A stretch of 64,000 bases of DNA from Symbiodinium natans (Eukaryota; Sar; Dinophyceae; Suessiales; Symbiodiniaceae): contig CAJNDS010000147.1 in NCBI GenBank assembly GCA_905221605.1, positions 896,773-960,772 on the forward strand. Direction: 5' to 3'. Positions 56,295 to 63,946 of this stretch are shown here, piece by piece. Below the pieces are notes generated by a model, which did no database searches, was not told the origin of the DNA, and was given only the letters and a program-made list of their open reading frames with translations. Each line of letters starts with the position of its first letter. The stretch's first letter is position 1. Both the position numbers and the translations under genes were made by a program.

Positions 56295-57165
56295 AATGGG
56301 GTGGCAACTGTAATATTCGCCGGGCCAGAGGGGCTCAGCCGAAGACTACTTTCCATTACGGGAGGTTTTCGGGCCGATGTGTGTAAACAAGTCTATATAG
56401 GGGGGTCCGGTGAAAATAATAATGGGGTGACAACAGTAATATTTGGCCGGCCAGGAATCAGAAATTTTACTTGCAGAGAAGACTTTTCGAGCTCCGAGGC
56501 TCTAGAGAAGCAGATCTCGTTTGAGATTGCTTGTCTTGTGAGATTGCTGCAGCTCCAGAGCTGCGAGAAACTGCTGCTTCAGGTCTGTTTCTTCAGAGAA
56601 GCAGGTGCCTCTTGAGATTGCTGCAGCTCCAGAACTGCGAGAAACTGCTGCTTCAGGCCTGTTTCTTCAGAGAAGCAGGTGCCTCTTGAGATTGCTGCAG
56701 CTCCAGAGCTGCGAGAAACTGCTGCTTCAGGCCTCTTTCTTCAGAGGAGCAGGTGTTCCTCTAAGGCTTCAGATAAGAGTCCCTGAAGCTGAAGACTTCA
56801 GCCTTCGGGTCTTGGAATTCAGGAAACCGCCAGAGGTCTGAAAGCAAGGTTTCTTTACTAAAATCCTTATCCGCCGGGGCTCGAAAACAAGTCCGGAAAG
56901 GGTACCCCTTATGGGCCTCCAAAATGACAATAGTAAATGGGTGGCAATAATAATTTCGGCGAGGGGGGGGGGGGAACCAAGGAAGCCTCAAGTTTAAATG
57001 GCTGCCTTTAAGTCTCAAGACAAGAACCCTTAAGCTCAAGACTTCAGGCTTCGGGTCCTGGTCCAAGTCTCAATGCAAGAATCCCTGAAGCTTAAGACTT
57101 CAGCCTTCGGGTCCTGGAATTCAGGAAGCCGCCAGCGATCTCAAAGCCAGGTTTCCTTACTTAAA
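56295..57165. repeat. Cluster of diverged tandem repeats
   Basis: Three 74-bp units (starts 56,540, 56,614, 56,688) with GAGATTGCTGCAGCTCCAGA and CTTCAGAGAAGCAGG. Three copies of AATGGG(T/G)TG(G/A)CAA-type sequence at 56,295, 56,420 and 56,937. Three CTGAAG-rich units with GACTTCAG(C/G)CTTCGGGTC at 56,790, 57,040 and 57,090. 74 bp is not a multiple of three. No gene supported. Confidence 0.8.
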
Positions 57166-57362
57166 ACCTTTAGACCCCCAGACCGCAGACCCCAGACCCC
57201 AGAATCCTCATTATTGACACCCTCTCTTTTTTTTGACCCGTCCAAACCCGGGGACCAAAACAAGATTTGGGGGGGGGGGGTTATTAAAGCGACGTTAACA
57301 TTACCCCAAACCATAAATCCTAAACCCGATCCCTGAATGAACAACATTGTGTCTGCCCTGCA

Positions 57363-57540
57363 ATGCGATGTTACCATCAGCTAGGCGGTTGGCAAAAAAG
57401 AGGAAACATTTCGACTTTTGTGGACACCCCACAGCATGACCAATTCTTTGCCCCACAGCAGAGCAACAGGAGGCCGTTTAATAAACCTCTGAGCCCCGAA
57501 CAAGAATCCCCAAAGAGCCCCTTTCCCCCGCCCCTAAGGG
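57363..57540 (+). CDS. Candidate exon, Pro/Gln-rich
   Basis: The frame runs about 58 codons: MRCYHQLGGWQKRGNISTFV, DTPQHDQFFAPQQSNRRPFN, then KPLSPEQESPKSPFPPPL, into TTTAGGG. Disordered-type composition. No family recognised. Confidence 0.4.
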
Positions 57541-57557
57541 TTTAGGGTTTAGGGTTT

Positions 57558-57640
57558 AGGGTTTTCTATCCTGGTGCGTCAGGCAGACCCCAATGCTGCG
57601 TCATGCAGGGCAAGTCGGAGCTGGGAGGAACGGTTTGGGG
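57558..57640 (+). CDS. Candidate exon, unknown protein
   Basis: After a TTTAGGG block the frame reads FYPGASGRPQCCVMQGKSEL, then GGTVWG, and returns to telomere-like sequence. Same strand as the segment before the array. Confidence 0.35.
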
Positions 57641-57732
57641 GTTTAGGGTTTAGGATTTAGGGCATAGGTTTAGGGGTTAGGGTCAGGGTTTAGGGTTCAG
57701 ATCTCGCGGGGTCAAAAAGGGTCAGGGTTTAG

Positions 57733-57858
57733 CATAGAATATTTGGGGTTTATAAACAGTCCTTAGTGACTCCTTAGTAGGGATGATAATGGGGGGGGGG
57801 GGTGTACTATAATCCCTATTAAGGACGGTTCGTATGAGGGTGGAACATGCCAAGTTGA
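57733..57858. mobile_element. Element, family F2
   Basis: ACAGTCCTTAGT...CTTAGTAGGGATGATAATGGGG...GTACTATAATCCCTATTAAGGAC. A G run sits at the centre. Confidence 0.6.
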
Positions 57859-57957
57859 GGAGTTTGGGAGTTTAGGTGTCCGGATGTTGCATCTCTAGTT
57901 CAAGGTCGCTGCCCACTCCTGCCACACATGTCATCATGAGGGTTTATCGTTGAGGGT

Positions 57958-58050
57958 TCAGGGTTCAGGGTTTAGGGTTGAGGGTTTAGGGTTTAGGGTT
58001 TAGGGTTGAGGGTTGAGGGTTGAGGGTTTAGGGTTGAGGGTACAGGGTTT
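57958..58050 (+). repeat. TTTAGGG/TTGAGGG mixed array
   Basis: Alternating blocks of TTTAGGG, TTCAGGG and TTGAGGG. Confidence 0.9.
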
Positions 58051-58079
58051 TGGGCTTTTCCTTGCCCTTCTCACCTACA

Positions 58080-58158
58080 GGGACGCCTATCCAATTTGTT
58101 ACGTCGTACTCACTACTCGCACTTGCAGGAGCTCGCGTTGTTGATGCAACATGAGAGG
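58080..58158 (+). CDS. Candidate exon with strong polypyrimidine acceptor
   Basis: CCTTGCCCTTCTCACCTACAG|G is the best 3' splice site in the window. The following frame LSNLLRRTHYSHLQELALLM, then QHERR, is leucine-rich and helical and ends at AGG|GTGTCC. Another frame (TPIQFVTSYSLLALAGARVV) is open to a stop, so the frame is uncertain. Confidence 0.45.
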
Positions 58159-58332
58159 AGGGTGTCCCTATTTTTACGGTGTCTTTTTTGGGGTGGGGAA
58201 CTCCTTTTGTGGGAAATGCCCCTAAATGGTTAACAGAGTACAGCCTTATAGGGTGCAGTCTTAGGGGAGCTTGGGTGTCTCTCGATCATTCTCCCTGTGC
58301 ATCTCCCCCTACCCCCTCCCCTAGGCGCATTA

Positions 58333-58474
58333 AAGGAGGGGCCCTTATTAGGGACCTTCAGTGTGATTTAGGGGTTATAGGGTTTAGGGTTTAGGGTTGT
58401 TTCGGGGCTACTTAGGTATGTAGGGGCTATATGTAGGGTAATAAGATTAAGGGTCCCTTCTGGGGGTCCCTCCT
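58333..58474. mobile_element. F5 element with short TTTAGGG insertion
   Basis: As 24,456-24,580 but with two extra TTTAGGG units after GGGGTTAT. Confidence 0.65.
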
Positions 58475-58624
58475 TATGCCCTTAGCGCTAGGGTGGCACA
58501 AGACCTCTGCGCGACCCTCAGCCCTGAAACGCCTGAACCCTAGACCCCTGAGTGCTGAGCCATCCCCCTAAACTTCCTAGACCCTCAAACTAAAATTCCC
58601 AGAAACAGAAAGCTCAGACCAACA

Positions 58625-58737
58625 AAAACCCTAAACCCTAAACCCTAAACCCTAAACCCTAAACCCTAAACCCTAAACCCTAAACCCTAAACCCTAAACC
58701 CTAAACCCTAAACCCTAAACCCTAAACCCTAAACCCA
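58625..58737 (-). repeat. CCCTAAA array, 16 units
   Basis: Perfect units ending AAACCCAG. Confidence 0.97.
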
Positions 58738-58842
58738 GAGCTGTCCGGCCCGGCCGCAAGGAAAGGGGCCCGAGGAGGAGGACCAGGGAGGCTGCGGATT
58801 CAAGGCGATCTTCTGCCCTAAGCGCTTCCTGGCTGCTGGGTT
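58738..58842 (+). CDS. Candidate exon, unknown protein
   Basis: After AAACCCAG|A one frame reads GPEEEDQGGCGFKAIFCPKR, then FLAAGLG, ending TTGG|GTTTAG. Another plus frame is also open. Flanked by CCCTAAA left and TTTAGGG right. Confidence 0.4.
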
Positions 58843-58965
58843 GGGTTTAGGGTTTAGGGTTTAGGGTTTAGGGTTTAGGGGTTAGGGGTTAGGGTTTAGG
58901 GTTTAGGGTTTAGGGTTTAGGGTTTAAGGGTTTGGGTTTAGGGGTTTGGGGTTTAGGGTTCAGGG
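58843..58965 (+). repeat. TTTAGGG array with variants
   Basis: Perfect at first, then GGTTAGGG and TTTGGGG units up to an F2 element. Confidence 0.9.
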
Positions 58966-59077
58966 TCGGGATGTCCCCCCTTCTGCTAGCAGTCCTTAAA
59001 AAGGGGAGTGTAATGGGGGGGGGGGGTGTGCTAGAACCCCAATTAAGGGCTGCTAATACAAGGGTGTACATCCCGAG
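58966..59077. mobile_element. Element, family F2, best-preserved ends
   Basis: TCGGGATGTCCCCCCTT and AAGGGTGTACATCCCGA are inverted ends; the interior has AGCAGTCCTTAA, a G run, and AATTAAGGGCTGCTAA, itself inverted. 112 bp. Confidence 0.7.
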
Positions 59078-59139
59078 TTGAGGGGTTTTGAAGGGTTGAG
59101 GGTTGAGGGAGTTCGTTCTTGGAGTGGTGTCATTATCCA

Positions 59140-59225
59140 TAGACCGAGATAGTACATACTTGGGCCCCAAAAACATTCGATAGTATGTACTTCTTAGGCC
59201 CAAGTATACCCCAATTCGGTACATG
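59140..59225. repeat. Imperfect palindrome
   Basis: ACCGAGATAGTACATACTTGGGCC pairs with GGCCCAAGTATACCCCAATTCGGT; a second AGTATGTACTT lies between. A small inverted-repeat element with no second copy seen here. Confidence 0.55.
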
Positions 59226-59229
59226 GACC

Positions 59230-59335
59230 CTGAACCCTAAAACCCTAAACCCTAAACCCCAAACCCTAAACCCCAAACCCTAAACCCTAAACCCCAAACC
59301 CTAAACTTTGCCCTAAACCCTAAACCCCCCTAAAA
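59230..59335 (-). repeat. CCCTAAA/CCCCAAA array
   Basis: Alternating perfect and variant units. Confidence 0.9.
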
Positions 59336-59422
59336 CCTAGCCATAGGTATATGGACCCTGAGGGGTAGTTATTCGGGGTTCCAGGCGCATCGGGGACCTC
59401 CTGAAAAGTGAAATCTGAACCA

Positions 59423-59569
59423 TGCTTGAAGGTTCATGGTACCAATTAGAACTGTACTTTAAAAAAACTTATAATACCCCTAAAGGGCCTTGTGGGGGTT
59501 TTCCCAATTATGAGTAGGGTTATAAGCCCAGTTATAAGTGGGTATTAAGCCCCATGAACCTTCAAGTGA
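59423..59569. mobile_element. Element, family F3, complete
   Basis: Ends TGCTTGAAGGTTCATGGTA and CCCCATGAACCTTCAAGTGA are inverted; the interior has ACTGTACTT, CTTATAAT and GTTATAAGTGGGT. Confidence 0.7.
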
Positions 59570-59605
59570 GCACCTCACGGAGGGTTTTGGATTTTGGGTC
59601 TGGGG

Positions 59606-59712
59606 GCGGGCTCGTTCGAAGGAGGGCCTGGCACGGGGTGTGCTTGAGCACTGTCAACATCAGAATTGCTCTAGATCCACCATACTCCTAACGAACTTAC
59701 AAAGCTCCCTAA
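59606..59712 (+). CDS. Candidate exon, unknown protein
   Basis: The frame reads RSKEGLARGVLEHCQHQNCS, then RSTILLTNLQSS, ending at a CCCTAAA unit. Protein-like; no family recognised. Confidence 0.35.
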
Positions 59713-59954
59713 ACCCTAAACTCTCATACCCTTCTTCGCTGTTTCTGTTGGGGAGGCGGGGGCGGGGGGGGGGGGAGGGGGAGGTTGGGTTCCCAAAGCC
59801 ACATTGTGGTTCCTCTTGAGTGAGAGGCTGCTTAGCGAAGGGATAGGTGCTGCTAGCTTCAAGGGTTTAGGGCTTTAGGGCTTTGGGCTTTCAGGCTTTC
59901 AGGTTTTAGGCTGGAGACTTTAGAGCGTAAACCCTAAACCTTAAACCCTAAACC

Positions 59955-60075
59955 CTAAACCCGCTTAGGAATTCAAGGCTGTGGAGGCGGGCGGTCTAGG
60001 TTGCAGCCGGCTCGAAGCACCTGAGCCTTGCCAAACTTCCGAGGCTACCCGCACTCCGTGGCCAAGGCCACGCAA
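59955..60075 (-). CDS. Candidate terminal exon, unknown protein
   Basis: The minus frame reads LRGLGHGVRVASEVWQGSGA, then SSRLQPRPPASTALNS and TAA. It lies between two short CCCTAAA arrays. Plus-strand frames are mostly closed. Confidence 0.35.
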
Positions 60076-60262
60076 CCCTAAACCCTAAACCCTAAACCCT
60101 GGGTGCAGGGTTCACAGGGTTTTAGGGGTTTTAGGGGCTGTAGGGTTTCAGGGGTTTTAAGGTTCACGCACCCCGTAGCCCCTGAAACCCGCGCAGCTCC
60201 AAGCCCCCACCAGAAGCCCCATGTCCCAAACTCCTCACTCGAGGGCCCGGTGCTTGGGAATC

Positions 60263-60380
60263 TTGGTAGCCCAAGTGGTTACCCTTTCCCTTTTTTTAAG
60301 GGGTTCAAGGTTCCCTTCTAAAGTCACCACCCCCAAAAAAGGGGATGCCCTCATTATGATATGGTTACTGGGCTACTAAG
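60263..60380. mobile_element. Element, family F1b, complete
   Basis: Ends TTGGTAGCCCAAGTGG and GTTACTGGGCTACTAAGG. Interior as in 55,763-55,872, in the same orientation. Confidence 0.75.
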
Positions 60381-60393
60381 GAATGAAGCCCTA

Positions 60394-60480
60394 AGACCGG
60401 GATGATGTCCCGCACATGCGGCAAGATGTTCCCTGTGAAAGTCTGTATGGGAACCTTTAAAAGAGATCCTACACCCTGAG
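60394..60480 (+). CDS. Candidate terminal exon next to F1b
   Basis: The frame reads KTGMMSRTCGKMFPVKVCMG, then TFKRDPTP and TGA. It starts 14 bp after the element. No family recognised. Confidence 0.35.
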
Positions 60481-60508
60481 CCCTAAACCCTAAACCCTAA
60501 ACCCTGTG

Positions 60509-60588
60509 GAGACTTCACAGGGACTGTAGGGATCGAAGCCCCCAAATTCCTTTAAAACCATTCGGGACACGCGCCATGGAAACACCCT
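60509..60588 (-). CDS. Candidate exon with strong acceptor
   Basis: The acceptor ATCTTCTTTTCAG|G opens the frame GVSMARVPNGFKGIWGLRSL, then QSL and TGA. Short but with one of the clearest 3' splice sites here. Confidence 0.4.
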
Positions 60589-60684
60589 GAAAAGAAGATT
60601 CCCAAAGCCACCGGAGCCCCACGGGGCGTGGTGGCGGTTTAAATGTCTTCCCAAATCCGAGGCTGTATAGGCTTTATATCTTCG

Positions 60685-60860
60685 TGCAGGTACATGGTCC
60701 CTTAGTATAGACCCTTACTTAGGGTTGAGGGTTTTTAGGGTTTAGGTTTTAGGGTTTAGGGTTTCCCTTCTATACCCCTTATATACCCTGAAAAGCCCAA
60801 GTGCCCCATACCTCAGAAGCCGATAAGGAAGCTCCAAGGCCACATGAAGGGACCATGGAG
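60685..60860. mobile_element. Element, family F4, with TTTAGGG inside
   Basis: GCAGGTACATGGTCCCTTAG and GAAGGGACCATGGAGC are the ends; a degenerate TTTAGGG block occupies 60,720-60,765. Confidence 0.55.
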
Positions 60861-60861
60861 C

Positions 60862-60973
60862 TTAAACCCTAGACCCTAAACCCTAAACCCTAAACCCTAA
60901 ACCCTAAACCCTAAACCCTAAACCCCAAACCCCAAACCCCAAACCCCAAACCCTAAACCCTAAACCCTAAACC
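60862..60973 (-). repeat. CCCTAAA array with CCCCAAA block
   Basis: Four consecutive CCCCAAA units within CCCTAAA. Confidence 0.95.
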
Positions 60974-60974
60974 A

Positions 60975-61092
60975 ACCCCTACACGGTGCCCTCTTGTCCC
61001 GCGTTGCGCGCAGTGGCCAGGACTACGGGGACTACCAGCTATGGGATACCATACAGCAGATCGTGGCCTTTGCCCCTTTGGCCTCCATACCT
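60975..61092 (+). CDS. Candidate exon, unknown protein
   Basis: The frame reads GALLSRVARSGQDYGDYQLW, then DTIQQIVAFAPLASIP, into TTTAGGG. CGCGCAG|T inside could be the acceptor. Aromatic and hydrophobic pattern typical of folded protein. CCCTAAA left, TTTAGGG right. Confidence 0.45.
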
Positions 61093-61183
61093 AGGGTTTA
61101 GGGTTTAGGGTTTAGGGTTTAGGGTTTAGGGTTTAGGGTTTAGGGTTTAGGGTTTAGGGTTTAGGGTTTAGGGCTTAGGGTCC
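61093..61183 (+). repeat. TTTAGGG array, 12 units
   Basis: Perfect units. Confidence 0.97.
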
Positions 61184-61199
61184 TAAATCAAACCCCTGA

Positions 61200-61296
61200 A
61201 TCCGGAAGCCCTGACTCGCTGCAAACCCTCTGAAGCTCTTTTCAACCAGCCCAAGAGCCTTCTCTTCAAACCTCCTTCCTCCGAAGCCCTGTCCTA
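61200..61296 (+). CDS. Candidate exon, unknown protein
   Basis: The frame reads PEALTRCKPSEALFNQPKSL, then LFKPPSSEALS and a stop at the next CCCTAAA array. No family recognised. The 61,320-61,520 stretch after it is degenerate CCCTAAA and C/T-rich. Confidence 0.3.
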
Positions 61297-61529
61297 AACC
61301 CTAAACCCTAAACCCTAAACCCTAAACCGTGACCCCAAACCTTTGTCCTTGCCCCCTTCTCCAAACCCTCTGAGCACCTTCCCTAATCCTGCTTAGTCCT
61401 CCTAAGCCGACCTACATCAATCTCCCTCAGGCCTAAACCCTGAATCCTAACCTTAAATCCCAAACCCTAAACCTTAAATCCTAAATCCTTAACTCCTAAA
61501 CCCTAAACCCTAAGCCCTAAACCTGATTA

Positions 61530-61662
61530 AACAAATCCAGCAGGTCAACAGTCACTTTGGACAGCTGGCAGTTTTCGCATTCCACGGGGTCGGTCGAGAA
61601 GGACCGCCCCGGTGGAGGGCTTTTAAAGGTTCACAGGTGCTGATGGCGCAACCCCTGCTTTA
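61530..61662 (+). CDS. Candidate exon, unknown protein
   Basis: A frame of about 44 codons: QIQQVNSHFGQLAVFAFHGV, then GREGPPRWRAFKGSQVLMAQ, to TAG of a telomeric unit. A second frame is also open. No family recognised. Confidence 0.35.
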
Positions 61663-61696
61663 GGGTTTATAGGGTTTAGGGTTTAGGGTTTTGGGA

Positions 61697-61810
61697 TGAC
61701 GTACGCAAGCCTGATGCAAAAGGGTTTAGGGTTAACTGAACTGGGCAGTCCCTCGGGGTATTTTGATATTTCCTTTAGTGGTTTGAAGAGGATGATGTTT
61801 AAAACGGTTT
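61697..61810 (+). CDS. Candidate exon containing one in-frame telomeric unit
   Basis: The frame reads MTYASLMQK, then GLGL encoded by GGTTTAGGGTTA, then TELGSPSGYFDISFSGLKRM and MFKTV. A lone telomere-like unit inside a protein-like frame suggests an in-frame insertion or chance. Confidence 0.35.
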
Positions 61811-61891
61811 AGGGTTTAGGATTTAGGGTTTAGGGTTTGGGTTTAGGTTTTAGGGTTTGGGGTTTAGGGTAGTCTAGGACTATTTTTTCAG

Positions 61892-61939
61892 AGGGTTCAA
61901 GGGCCAACCTATTGCTTAGATGGCCTGTACTTTGGTTGA
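61892..61939 (+). CDS. Possible terminal exon with good acceptor
   Basis: The acceptor GGACTATTTTTTCAG|A opens RVQGPTYCLDGLYFG and TGA. Short. Confidence 0.35.
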   Translation, partial: RVQGPTYCLDGLYFG

Positions 61940-61993
61940 GGGTTGAGGGGCTACGGGCTAATAGTATGATGTTTAGGACCGTAGGCTTTACTT

Positions 61994-62050
61994 TACTACC
62001 AGTTGCCTAAGAACCCCACGAAAAGTGAAAAGTGATGATTGTCTCTCTTT

Positions 62051-62081
<31 letters not shown>

Positions 62082-62109
62082 GGAGGGGGGCTCTTAAAGC
62101 AAACAGTAG
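61994..62109. mobile_element. F6 element with T and G homopolymers
   Basis: Ends TACTACCAGTTGCCTAAGAACCCC and GGGGCTCTTAAAGCAAACAGTAGG are inverted; the centre is a T run followed by a G run (62,049-62,095). Confidence 0.6.
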
Positions 62110-62228
62110 GTCAGGCTGAGGATTTAAAGTTGAGAGACATCGGGGTTGAAGAGGTTGGTGACCTCGGTTACGAGTACACAACTGGACCCGGGTCGGATGT
62201 CAGCGTTACCTGTGGTGGGGTCGTTTGA
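62110..62228 (+). CDS. Candidate terminal exon next to F6
   Basis: The frame reads GQAEDLKLRDIGVEEVGDLG, then YEYTTGPGSDVSVTCGGVV and TGA. It begins right after an F6 end. Acidic; no family recognised. Confidence 0.4.
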
Positions 62229-62369
62229 GGCACATGGGCCCTAAACCTAACCCCCTGAACCCTAAGCCACCCCAAGAAATCCCCCCCAAGATCTTTCGAC
62301 AATCCTCAAAATTTCCCCAAACTACCCTTCAAAATCACCCGAAAATCCGCGAAATCCCCAAGAAACCCT

Positions 62370-62475
62370 GAGTCGAACAGCCAACAAAAGGAGCGTCGGT
62401 CGCCCGCGCCGTGTTTCTGGCAACCAGCCGGCGCCTCCTCTCCCGAAAGGCCGCAGTTCAGCCAGCCTTTTCTTC
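62370..62475 (+). CDS. Candidate exon, basic segment
   Basis: One plus frame reads TKGASVARAVFLATSRRLLS, then RKAAVQPAFSSAQ, resembling an N-terminal targeting sequence. A second frame is open too, so the call is weak. Confidence 0.3.
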
Positions 62476-62604
62476 AGCCCAAAACCCTATAAACCCGAAT
62501 TCCTAAACCCTAAACCCTAAACAGGCTACCCCTAGAAAATGTTGCAGTGCTCTTTGTGAATAAAAGAAGCTAGGAGGTGTAACTAGTGGTCGCAAGGTTC
62601 CTTC

Positions 62605-62850
62605 ATGAAATGGGCATCATGCACCCCGCGAAAGATATGCAACGAATACTCAGCCCTTTGTCTAAATCCTAGATATGAACCTATTATATACAACCTGATT
62701 AAGGTTGTATACGATGTCTATAAGCAACCCCCCCAAATGGAACTACATGAGAGCCTTCAGGGAAGCATTCGGACTCCAGACCATTTTAGGGTTTGCTTAG
62801 TCGAGAGAGCAGACCAACCACATGTATGCAAGACATATGCATATGCACAT
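62605..62850 (+). CDS. Possible ORF, unknown protein
   Basis: ATG at 62,605; reads ICNEYSALCLNPRYEPIIYN, LIKVVYDVYKQPPQMELHES, then TPDHFRVCLVERADQPHV, before entering (TA)n at 62,846. A palindrome TATACAACCTgattAAGGTTGTATA lies inside it. Uncertain. Confidence 0.3.
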
Positions 62851-63180
62851 GCATATATATATATATATATATATATAATGTATATTAATTTATATTTTTA
62901 CACACACACACATAGATTCGGAAGATGTTCTGACGTGTAAGAGGAGCTGCTTTACGGGGGGGGAGGAGGGGGGGAAGGGGGGGGGGGGGGCTTAGAAACC
63001 GCACCACTTCACTCCAGGGTTTTCCCAAAGAGACCAATACTCCTTCATTAAGAAATACACCATATATACATCATCTGAAGGACCCCCACATACACCACAG
63101 TACTTAACTAAGGAATACACCTTACATCATATGAAGGATCCATGCATACATTAACGTACTTCACTAAGGGGGTCTGGTGC
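62846..63180. repeat. TA microsatellite, G run and 58-bp tandem repeat
   Basis: (TA)n at 62,846-62,876, CA run near 62,901, G-rich run at 62,956-62,990, then about two and a half units (63,043-63,165) sharing TAAG(A/G)AATACACC and CAT(C/A)(T/A)GAAGGA. Confidence 0.75.
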
Positions 63181-63183
63181 TCT

Positions 63184-63400
63184 TTGGGTTTAGGGTTTAG
63201 GGTTTAGGGTTTAGGGTTTAGGGTTTAGGGTTTAGGTGAAGCTTCTCGGAGCGACTCCGCAAGCTGTCCGACTCTACTGCGCCCCGTGGCTGCGCAAGAG
63301 AGGGAGAGTTTTGGGCTTAAGGGTTTAGGGTTTTGAAAAAAGGGGTCACAGATGGGTTTAGGGTTTAGGGTTTAGGGTTTAGGGTTTAGGGAGGGTTTAA
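63184..63400 (+). repeat. Two TTTAGGG arrays
   Basis: 63,184-63,236 and 63,355-63,392. The segment between is open in two plus frames (KLLGATPQAVRLYCAPWLRK and EASRSDSASCPTLLRPVAAQ), undecided. Confidence 0.9.
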
Positions 63401-63555
63401 AAGGTTTGGGGTTTAGGGCTTCAGGTTTTTTATGCATGAAGGTTTCTGGTCTTCAGGGTTTTTGGATTGCATAGGGCTGTTCGCTTGGCAGGGTTGGCTT
63501 GAAGTACCGTGCTCTAGGGTTGAGGGTTTAGGGTCTAGATGTTTCCTATCCACAA

Positions 63556-63660
63556 AGGGTCCATGTACCCCTATATTGGGCACTTAGGCCATAAAGACCG
63601 GGATCCTATACAGTAGCTTCAGGGCCCACATATGTACCATGTGGGTACATGGACCTTATG
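63556..63660. mobile_element. Inverted-repeat element F12
   Basis: Ends AAGGGTCCATGTACCC and GGGTACATGGACCTT, with ACATATGTACCATGTGGGTACAT nested at the right. Related ends (GGTACATGGACCCTGA) lie at 59,218 and 59,347. Confidence 0.55.
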
Positions 63661-63679
63661 GGGTCGAGGCACTCAATCT

Positions 63680-63790
63680 AGGATGCCCAGTAGTACCCTT
63701 ATTCCCTTTTTTTGGGGGGTTTAGGTTCCCTTATAAAACCCTTTAAGCAAAAAAGGGCACCCTTTTTAAGCCTAGGTTACTGGGCAGCCT
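63680..63790. mobile_element. F1 element, inverted complete copy
   Basis: 111 bp, ends AGGATGCCCAGTAGTA and TTACTGGGCAGCCT. It is the reverse complement of 19,941-20,050 with few differences. Confidence 0.75.
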
Positions 63791-63811
63791 AGACTTTTAG
63801 GCGGTTTTAAA

Positions 63812-63946
63812 ATGGCCACCGAGCTGCATGGTGTCATGAACTTTGTCAAGAGGGCTTTCGGGGGCCTTGTCTGCGTTGAAGAGGTAGAACCCTATAAACC
63901 CTATAATCCCAAATCGCGGATGTCCTTAGTACTTGAGAGCTTCTGA
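63812..63946 (+). CDS. Small ORF, 44 codons, with ATG and stop
   Basis: ATG 22 bp after an F1 element; reads MATELHGVMNFVKRAFGGLV, then CVEEVEPYKPYNPKSRMSLV and LESF with TGA. AAAATGG gives a fair start context. Two CCCTATAAA-like units inside encode EPYKPYNP. Could be a first exon or a short gene. No family recognised. Confidence 0.4.
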   Translation: MATELHGVMNFVKRAFGGLVCVEEVEPYKPYNPKSRMSLVLESF

